Shown here piece after piece: positions 7,664-12,528 of a stretch of 12,528 nucleotides of DNA. A program made the position numbers and the translations under genes. Each line of letters starts with the position of its first letter. The stretch's first letter is position 1. This DNA comes from an uncultured Alcaligenaceae bacterium (GTDB taxonomy: Bacteria > Pseudomonadota > Gammaproteobacteria > Burkholderiales > Burkholderiaceae_B), in NCBI GenBank assembly GCA_937952975.1, contig CALFXX010000120.1:1-12528 (forward strand). The letters are read 5' to 3'. The notes beneath the pieces are model-generated. The model searched no databases, was not told where the DNA came from, and saw nothing but the letters and a program-made list of their open reading frames with translations.

Positions 7664-8528
7664 GCAACTGTCTGCCATGCGTCCGATCGTTTTGCTGGTG
7701 GATGACGTGCCCAGCAGCCTAGGGCCTCTATACCAATCGCTTGAGGCTGCGGGCTATGACGTGGTGGTCGCACTCAGCGGCGAGGTGGCGCTCGAGCGAC
7801 TTGAGATGGTTTTAGTCGATGCGGTACTGCTTGACGCAGTGATGCCTGGCTTGTCAGGTTTTGAAACGTGCAAACGTATCAAAGCCAACCCCGCCTTTAG
7901 CCACGTGCCTGTCATCTTTATGACAGGATTATCTGAAACCGATGCCCTTGTGAGCGGTTTTGATAGCGGGGGTGTAGATTACGTTGTCAAGCCAGTCAAA
8001 GCCGAAGAGGTGCTGGCAAGGCTACAAGTGCATATCCGTAACACCCGTGTTACCCGTCTGGCACGAGAAGCGGTCGACGTAGCAGGCTTTGGCGTCGTAC
8101 TGATTGACTCTAGAGGGCGTATCGCCTGGCACTCCCCGAGAGCGCGGCTGTGGTTAAAAGAGGACCTTTCGACCTTAGATCTTTCGGCACTACTTCAAAC
8201 TGGCAGCGAACGACTAGCTATCGCGGGGTATCCAGAACTTTCAGTACGCAATCTGGGCAAGGTGGGCCTGGGTGAAACCATGCTCTTGCTTGCTCAGGCA
8301 ACAATAACCGGTGGAGACTCGGCTCGTTTACAACAAGCCGCGCTTACACAACGCGAAAGCGAAGTCTTATCGTGGCTTGCCAAAGGAAAAACCAACCGCG
8401 ACATCGCTGAGATACTTGGAATGAGCCCGCGCACCGTCAACAAACACCTTGAACATATCTTTAGCAAGCTTGGTGTTGAAACTCGCTCGGCCGCCGCAGC
8501 GATTGGTGCGCGCTTTAGCCCTGAATAA
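7653..8528 (+). CDS. LuxR-type response regulator (receiver, PAS-like middle, GerE helix-turn-helix)
   Basis: Cytoplasmic transcription regulator, probably the output of the upstream kinase. The 291-residue protein has a receiver at about 10-130 (acidic pair D17/D18, phospho-site D61 in LLDAVMPG, T in VIFMTG, K in DYVVKPV). A middle part of about 90 residues (FGVVLIDSRGRIAWHSPRARLWL) resembles a reduced PAS domain. A GerE-type helix-turn-helix starts at about 231 (LTQRESEVLSWLAKGKTNRDI...SPRTVNKHLEHIFSKLGV). Typical NarL/FixJ regulators are about 200-215 residues, so the middle domain is extra. ATG 7653 overlaps the kinase stop by 11 nt, which indicates translational coupling; ATG 7677 is a possible later start. 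The likely targets are the two palindromes at 4170 and 4241, as an inference from context. Confidence 0.92.
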   Translation: MMTEQLSAMRPIVLLVDDVPSSLGPLYQSLEAAGYDVVVALSGEVALERLEMVLVDAVLLDAVMPGLSGFETCKRIKANPAFSHVPVIFMTGLSETDALVSGFDSGGVDYVVKPVKAEEVLARLQVHIRNTRVTRLAREAVDVAGFGVVLIDSRGRIAWHSPRARLWLKEDLSTLDLSALLQTGSERLAIAGYPELSVRNLGKVGLGETMLLLAQATITGGDSARLQQAALTQRESEVLSWLAKGKTNRDIAEILGMSPRTVNKHLEHIFSKLGVETRSAAAAIGARFSPE

Positions 8529-8690
8529 GAGCGCTGTGAGGCCTTTGTGTTGAGCGTGACTGTGTGGCGTAGCGGCAAACCCCGCATAGCTCGCGTAATC
8601 GCCACCTTGAGTTATTGGAGCAACCAAAACATCACCAAGCTTGTTGAATTCTTTGTTCGTCAACACGAGGGCTTGTCGAGTGCCGCGCTG
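8529..8690 (-). pseudogene. Fragment of a ChpB/MazF-family toxin gene
   Basis: The minus strand translates to a run containing RQALVLTNKEFNKLG followed by DVLVAPITQGGDYASYAGFA. This closely matches the middle of the E. coli ChpB toxin as I remember it (PALVLSVQAFNQLG, LVAPITQGGNFARYAGF). ChpB/MazF proteins are ribosome-independent mRNA endonucleases of about 110-116 residues; only about 54 codons remain. The conserved Arg before ALVL and the Thr of PIT are still present. The 5' end is lost: a TAA lies in frame at 8693-8691, next to the end of the Bug receptor gene. The 3' end runs into the regulator stop region without the NQVR segment. No antitoxin is present. A minus-strand frame through it (8367-8666) stays open only by reading antisense into the regulator. 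It is a relic, not an active toxin. Confidence 0.8.
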
Positions 8691-8707
8691 TTACCCATCT
8701 TTAATAG

Positions 8708-9685
8708 TTATTCAGCCTTGATGCCTGCAAACTTAATCACCTTTGTCCATTTTTCCGTAGCTTCGGACAGGATAGTCCCGAATTCTGCGGGGGTTCCACC
8801 AAGCACAGTACCACCAAGCTCAGTAATATTGGCTTGAACCTTATTATCAGCAAGCCCCCTGTTGAGTTCTTGATTCAACATATTAATAATTTCAGTTGGA
8901 GTATTTTTTGGGGCTCCGATTCCGGCAAAACCACTAGCCTCATAGCCGGGAACGAACTCACCCACTGTTGGAACATCAGGCAAAATACTCAAACGGGATG
9001 CCGTCGTCACAGCTAGGGCGCGTAGTTTTCCAGTTTTAATCTGTTGAATGGATTCCGACACGGGCGCGAAAACCACTTGTATATGGCCAGCGATCAGATC
9101 TGCGATAGCCGTTGCACCTCCCTTATACGGCACATGGACTAGGTTTAGGCCAGTCATCATCTTAAAAAGTTCGCACGTAATGTTCTGCGGTGTCCCTTGA
9201 CCAGCAGATCCATAGTTGATCTTGCCGGGGTTAGACTTAGCATATGCGATGAACTCTGGCATTGTCTTGACAGGGACTGATGGATGAACGACTACAACAT
9301 AAGGCAGCCGAGCGGAGCATATAACAGGCGTGATGTCCCGTAAAAAGTCGAAATTGAGATCAGTAAATAGAGCTGCATTAATTGCATGCGGTGTAACGAT
9401 TTGTAGAAGAGTGTAGCCATCAGGCGGTGCTTTGACGACCGCCTCAGTTGCAATGTTGCCGCTTGCACCTGCTCGATTTTCAACTATGAATTGTTGGCCA
9501 AGACGTTCAGAAAGCCATTGGCCCATCAAACGAGCCTGAATGTCTGTGGCGCCTCCAGCGGCAAAGCCAACAACAATGCGAGCCGACCGTGAAGGATAGG
9601 CTTGCGCCCAGCTGATTCGGCTAACCGCCGATAAAGCAGAGGCACCCATGGCCATTTGCAAAAATGAGCGACGTGGAAATTTCAT
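8708..9685 (-). CDS. Tripartite tricarboxylate transporter (Bug) family substrate-binding protein
   Basis: Periplasmic receptor of the Bug/TctC family, which binds carboxylates or related small organic compounds. The 325-residue length is standard. The N-terminus has a twin-arginine-like signal (PRRSFLQMAMG, then a hydrophobic run ending SWAQA-YPSR). Family motifs follow in order: RIVVGFAAGGATDIQAR, FIVENRAGASGNIATEAV, PPDGYTLL, KINYGSAGQGTP, HVPYKGG, and RALAVTTASRLSILPDVPTVGE. AGGAG lies 8 nt before ATG 9685. There is no TctA/TctB membrane partner nearby, which is common for Bug proteins in Burkholderiales. It stands alone on the minus strand, converges with the regulator gene, and its 3' end abuts the toxin relic. 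By eye it is more A+T-rich than its neighbours, consistent with later arrival. The ligand cannot be told. Confidence 0.93.
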   Translation of the reverse strand: MKFPRRSFLQMAMGASALSAVSRISWAQAYPSRSARIVVGFAAGGATDIQARLMGQWLSERLGQQFIVENRAGASGNIATEAVVKAPPDGYTLLQIVTPHAINAALFTDLNFDFLRDITPVICSARLPYVVVVHPSVPVKTMPEFIAYAKSNPGKINYGSAGQGTPQNITCELFKMMTGLNLVHVPYKGGATAIADLIAGHIQVVFAPVSESIQQIKTGKLRALAVTTASRLSILPDVPTVGEFVPGYEASGFAGIGAPKNTPTEIINMLNQELNRGLADNKVQANITELGGTVLGGTPAEFGTILSEATEKWTKVIKFAGIKAE

Positions 9686-9707
9686 GTTGACTCCTGTTAG
9701 TCAGCTG

Positions 9708-9766
9708 CAAGCCGTGTAGTACTCGACACATAGTTTACGTTTTATGCCGGACACATACTGTACAGC
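9708..9766. repeat. Possible insertion-sequence end (solo remnant)
   Basis: This A+T-rich stretch between the Bug gene and the tRNA remnant carries two spaced copies of GACACATA (9725-9732 and 9750-9757), each followed by a T/A-rich stretch. On the other strand they read as TATGTGTC, one within TGTGTCCGGCATAAAACG and one within TATGTGTCGAGTACTAC. The style resembles subterminal repeats of IS481/IS3-type elements. No transposase frame and no opposite end are visible, so this would be a leftover terminus. The identification rests on general resemblance only. Confidence 0.3.
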
Positions 9767-9768
9767 TT

Positions 9769-9815
9769 TGGCTCCCCGACCTGGACTCAAACTAGGGATC
9801 TGCGGTTGAGCAGAC
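9769..9815 (-). pseudogene. Decayed tRNA-Asn 3' half (possible attachment-site relic)
   Basis: Read on the minus strand, these 47 nt match the 3' half of a tRNA-Asn, from the anticodon loop to the CCA end. They match the copy at 12475-12521 at 38 of 47 positions and in the same orientation. The T arm is damaged: one of five stem pairs is broken and the loop reads TTTGAGT, not TTCGAGT. The anticodon position reads GCT, not GTT. Beyond 9815 no D arm or acceptor 5' strand is found. It is therefore a half gene, as left by integration into a tRNA 3' end or by partial duplication. Confidence 0.65.
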
Positions 9816-9898
9816 ATATAGGGTTGCGGCACCCTTGTTTTTAATCCATTTCCAGACTAAGTTGTATCTCTACTTTCCATGACCCCACTATCATTCAT

Positions 9899-11587
9899 AT
9901 GGACCATTGGACAAATCACTGCGGAACCTCTTTTGTCACCGAAAAACAGCCGGCTCGCGCCTCGCGTGGCATGGTAGTCACCAACCATCCGCTGGCCTCT
10001 GCTGCTGGCTCAGAAATGCTGTGCGCCGGTGGCAACGCAGTCGACGCAGCCGTCGCAGCGCTATTTACGTTGAGTGTGGTCGAACCCATGATGGTGGGCC
10101 TGCTCGGTGGCGGGTTTGCACACCTTCGTCATCCCGATGGGACGCACACCATCTTGGAAGGCCAAGGCACGTGTCCGCAAGCGGTTGGCCCACACACCTT
10201 CACGCATGACGCGTCGGCCCCAGCCGGTTCGCTTGAAAGCGTAGGCCGCCAGCACAGTTTGGGTAGAGGGGCGGTGGCCACACCCGGCAACCTGATGGCC
10301 TGGTGCCAGATGCTTGCGCAACATGGTTCTATGTCTTTGTCAGAGGTAATTGCGCCGGCCATCAAACACGCCTCTTGTGGGTTCAGAGCCACGCAATACT
10401 TGAGTGACTGCATTACCGAAAACGCGGCTGATTTGTCGCTAGACCCCGAAATTTCCCGTTATTTCTTGCCCCAAGGTCAAGCGCTTCAAAAAGGCGATTT
10501 GCTGGTGCAAGGCGCCTATGCCGACACTCTGAAACTGGTTGTCCAAGAAGGTGCCGATGCGTTGTACAACGGGGCACTCGGCCGCGCCTTGTGTGCCGAC
10601 ATTGCAGGTCAACAGGGCTTTTTAAGCTTTGAAGATTTACGCCTCTACAACACCCGTCATCCCGCTGCCTTGCGTAGCCATTACCGCGGGTTTGAAATCA
10701 TCGGCCCGCCACCACCGTGCGCAGGCCCTCTGCACATCGGGCAAATGCTGAACGTGCTCGAGGGTTTTGATCTAAAAGCCATCGGCTTCGGAACCGAACA
10801 AGGCGTCCACTTGCTCGCGGAGGTCATGAAAATAGCTTTTGCAGATCGCTCTGCGGTCACTGCAGATCCAGACTTTGTAAATGTCCCTATTGAAAAACTG
10901 TTGTCTGCCGAATACGCTGCCGAGCGCCGGAAGCAAATAAACCTGCATCAAGCTCAAACGTGGTCCCCGGGCCTGGCGCCTGCTGAAAGCCCCAACACCA
11001 CCCACATCACTGTAGCTGACAGTGAAGGACTCATCGTCAGTGCCACGCAGACCATCAATTCGGTGTTTGGTGCGCGCTACATGGTGCCGGGCACTGGCAT
11101 GATTCCCAATAATTATCTGTACGTTCTCGATCCGAGGCCTGACCGCGCCAACTCAATGGCCCCCGGAAAGCGAGTGACTTCGTCCATGGCACCTTTAATG
11201 GTGATCAAGAACGGTAAGCCCCGCTACGCGCTCGGTTTGCCTGGCGGCTTGCGGATCTTTACTTCTGCGCTTCAAGCAGTGATCAACTTGATCGATCATG
11301 GCATGAGCTTGCAAGAGGCAGTTGAGGCACCCCGCATTTGGACCCAAGGGTTCGAGCTAGAGCTAGAGCCCGCTTTTTCTCAGGCACTGCACACCTCACT
11401 TCAAACCCGCGGTCACCGCGTTGTGCACGTGCCCAATGTGGGTGGCGGCATGAACGCGATTGAATTCCATGACGATGGATCCCTCGAGGGTGCAGGCTGC
11501 TGGCGGGCAGACGGCACCCCTATCGGTATCGGTGGTGGATTGGCTCGCAAAGGTGTTCGCTTCTTACCGGAAACACGCAAGGCCTGA
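9899..11587 (+). CDS. Gamma-glutamyltransferase-family protein
   Basis: Member of the Ntn-hydrolase gamma-glutamyltranspeptidase family, which cleaves or transfers the gamma-glutamyl group of glutathione and related compounds. The 562-residue precursor has the conserved opening GMVVTNHPLASAAGSEML-AGGNAVDAA, the GLLGGGF loop, and the autoprocessing and nucleophile site T367 in NTTHITV. Substrate-side motifs follow: SATQTINSVFGARYMVPGTGM, NSMAPGKRVTSSMAP, and LGLPGGLRIF. Processing at T367 would give chains of about 366 and 196 residues. No signal peptide is visible, so it is probably cytoplasmic, unlike periplasmic E. coli Ggt; a YwrD-like enzyme is a fair comparison. ATG 9899 lacks a clear ribosome site; ATG 9971 (residue 25) is an alternative but would trim the start of the conserved region. 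The amidotransferase-like gene follows after 30 bp, suggesting a joint role in gamma-glutamyl compound breakdown. Confidence 0.92.
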   Translation: MDHWTNHCGTSFVTEKQPARASRGMVVTNHPLASAAGSEMLCAGGNAVDAAVAALFTLSVVEPMMVGLLGGGFAHLRHPDGTHTILEGQGTCPQAVGPHTFTHDASAPAGSLESVGRQHSLGRGAVATPGNLMAWCQMLAQHGSMSLSEVIAPAIKHASCGFRATQYLSDCITENAADLSLDPEISRYFLPQGQALQKGDLLVQGAYADTLKLVVQEGADALYNGALGRALCADIAGQQGFLSFEDLRLYNTRHPAALRSHYRGFEIIGPPPPCAGPLHIGQMLNVLEGFDLKAIGFGTEQGVHLLAEVMKIAFADRSAVTADPDFVNVPIEKLLSAEYAAERRKQINLHQAQTWSPGLAPAESPNTTHITVADSEGLIVSATQTINSVFGARYMVPGTGMIPNNYLYVLDPRPDRANSMAPGKRVTSSMAPLMVIKNGKPRYALGLPGGLRIFTSALQAVINLIDHGMSLQEAVEAPRIWTQGFELELEPAFSQALHTSLQTRGHRVVHVPNVGGGMNAIEFHDDGSLEGAGCWRADGTPIGIGGGLARKGVRFLPETRKA

Positions 11588-11617
11588 GCCTCTCATCAGC
11601 AGTATAAAATCAACCAA

Positions 11618-12319
11618 ATGAAACTGTGCATTCTCGATAACGATGACTTGGACCCAGCTGCCGTACCGATTTGGGGCAGTTATGCCAACATGTTTGAGCG
11701 CTTGTTGCGGGATGCAGGCTTTCGGGGCGATATCGAAGCCTTCAGCGCACGTCACGCGCAGTACCCCGGTTCGTTTGATGCTTACGATGTCGTGCTGCTG
11801 ACGGGCAGCCGTGCAGATGCGTTTTCAAAAGAGCCTTGGGTGCTGGACTTGTGCTCGCGCGTGAGCGCTTTGCTAAAGCAAAAAAAGCGTCTCATTGGCG
11901 TTTGTTTTGGGCATCAATTGATCGCGCATTGCCTGGGTGCCAAGGTCGACCGCGCCCCTCATGGCTGGTGCCTGGGACGTCACACCTACACTTGGCATGA
12001 GCCGCAGTATTTTGAAGAACACACAGAGCAAGTCAGTCTGTTGGCCAGTCACCAGGACCAGGTGCTAGAGCTGCCAACAGGCGCGCGTTTGCTGGCCAGC
12101 AATTCGCACTGTCCGGTTGCGGCGTATGCCATAGGTCAGCAGGTGCTGTGCTTACAGCCCCATCCAGAGTTTGACCCCGAGTACAGCGCGTTTTTGCTGG
12201 AAAAACGCCGAGCCCAGTATGGCGAGGCGGTCTATCAGGAGGCCTTGTCGGGCTTGCACTCTGGTCACGATGGTGCACGTATGGCGCACCTGATGCTGCG
12301 CTTCATTGAGCAAGCGTGA
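11618..12319 (+). CDS. Class I glutamine amidotransferase-like protein
   Basis: Stand-alone class I GATase domain of 233 residues. The nucleophile elbow is GVCFGHQ with C96, and the other two members of the triad are H182 and E184 in LQPHPEF; TGSRADAF at 62-69 corresponds to the oxyanion-side loop. GATase1 enzymes hydrolyse gamma-glutamyl amide bonds, and free-standing members include PuuD-type gamma-glutamyl hydrolases and YfeJ-like proteins of unknown substrate. No synthetase domain is attached. Lying 30 bp downstream of the gamma-glutamyltransferase gene, it is probably cotranscribed and may process a gamma-glutamyl intermediate. The exact substrate cannot be read from the sequence. No strong ribosome site precedes ATG 11618. 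Confidence 0.9.
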   Translation: MKLCILDNDDLDPAAVPIWGSYANMFERLLRDAGFRGDIEAFSARHAQYPGSFDAYDVVLLTGSRADAFSKEPWVLDLCSRVSALLKQKKRLIGVCFGHQLIAHCLGAKVDRAPHGWCLGRHTYTWHEPQYFEEHTEQVSLLASHQDQVLELPTGARLLASNSHCPVAAYAIGQQVLCLQPHPEFDPEYSAFLLEKRRAQYGEAVYQEALSGLHSGHDGARMAHLMLRFIEQA

Positions 12320-12387
12320 AGTGGAATTACCCCAAATCTTAGACAAAGGATTAAGCCTGAACTGGGGTGTGTAGGGTTTCTTACTCA

Positions 12388-12417
12388 ACAAAAAAGCCCA
12401 ACCTTGTGAGTTGGGCT
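12388..12417 (-). terminator. Rho-independent terminator facing left (tRNA-Asn side)
   Basis: A perfect 8-bp stem AGCCCAAC (12395-12402) and GTTGGGCT (12410-12417) encloses a 7-nt loop. On the minus strand the stem is followed directly by TTTTTT (12396-12390 region) and TGTTG, a classic intrinsic terminator. It lies about 58 nt beyond the tRNA 3' end at 12475 and so suits leftward transcription of the tRNA locus. On the plus strand the stem is followed only by ATTT, so it could weakly end transcription from the amidotransferase gene at 12319. Confidence 0.8.
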
Positions 12418-12474
12418 ATTTCGATGAATACTGCTCATCCCCCGTTAATGGGGTAGAGCCGTCGTTGATATTAT

Positions 12475-12528
12475 TGGCTCCCCGAGCTGGACTCGAACCA
12501 GCGACCTGCGGATTAACAGTCGCACTAG
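12475..12528 (-). tRNA. tRNA-Asn (GTT), 3' part; 5' part outside window or missing
   Basis: Reading leftward, the strand gives an anticodon loop CTGTTAA with GTT at 12517-12515, an intact T arm (GCTGG / TTCGAGT / CCAGC, fully paired), the acceptor 3' strand and an encoded CCA ending at 12475. That identifies tRNA-Asn. However, the sequence on the 5' side of the anticodon loop (TGCGA) can pair with the 3' side (TCCGC) at only two of five positions, where a normal gene pairs at all five. The match to a standard tRNA-Asn stops at about 12521. The feature may thus be a 3' half gene used as an attachment site, with the whole gene further right; only seven bases remain to judge this. Confidence 0.6.

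Noticed and set aside
8367..8666. Minus-strand frame of 99 codons taken as an intact small gene
   Set aside because: Its start is a GTG inside the toxin match (the V of ALVL), and its second half reads antisense through the regulator helix-turn-helix region with no family resemblance; only the toxin-like part is meaningful, as a relic.
8547..8837. Plus-strand frame of 96 codons in the convergent gap
   Set aside because: It lies antisense to the toxin relic and the Bug gene 3' end, has no ribosome site and no recognisable protein features.
12438..12455. Short CCCC/GGGG hairpin and a GTAGAGC string resembling a tRNA D arm between the terminator and the tRNA-Asn
   Set aside because: Only a 4-bp stem, no following T run, and no anticodon or T arm in the right place; treated as chance.
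1..12528. CRISPR arrays, rRNA genes, complete insertion sequences, integrase genes
   Set aside because: No regularly spaced repeats, no rRNA-like segments and no transposase or recombinase frames were seen on either strand.

Overview
The window looks like chromosomal DNA from a betaproteobacterium, most likely Burkholderiales. The basis is the urea ABC transporter layout, a Bug-type solute receptor, a betaproteobacterial-style tRNA-Asn 3' half, and moderate G+C (low fifties by eye). Genus cannot be fixed from the sequence.

Left part (1-4094, minus strand): a urea uptake operon read right to left as urtA-urtB-urtC-urtD. It covers the periplasmic receptor, two permeases and the first ATPase; urtD runs off the left edge, so urtE and any urease genes would lie outside.

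Middle (4095-8528): a divergent control region of about 115-190 bp holds two nearly identical 18-bp palindromes (4170-4187 and 4241-4258). To its right, on the plus strand, is a two-gene signalling operon. The first gene is a 1150-residue fusion of an NCS1-type (purine/cytosine/allantoin-like) permease, an eight-cysteine module, two more membrane segments, a histidine kinase and a receiver. The second, overlapping it by 11 nt, is a response regulator with a LuxR-type DNA-binding domain. The simplest model is that the transporter-like kinase senses a nitrogenous solute, passes phosphate to the regulator, and the regulator acts at the palindromes to control urt and its own operon. This is the most interesting system in the window.

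Right part (8529-12528) is a patchwork with signs of gene traffic. It holds: the middle third of a ChpB/MazF-type toxin gene with both ends missing; an orphan Bug receptor gene on the minus strand; a possible insertion-sequence end; a decayed tRNA-Asn 3' half; a gamma-glutamyltransferase gene followed by a class I glutamine-amidotransferase-like gene on the plus strand; a terminator facing left; and a second tRNA-Asn 3' half that runs to the window edge. The two tRNA halves are 47-nt direct repeats (38/47 identical) bracketing the gamma-glutamyltransferase block, the arrangement left by elements that integrate at tRNA 3' ends. No integrase is visible here.
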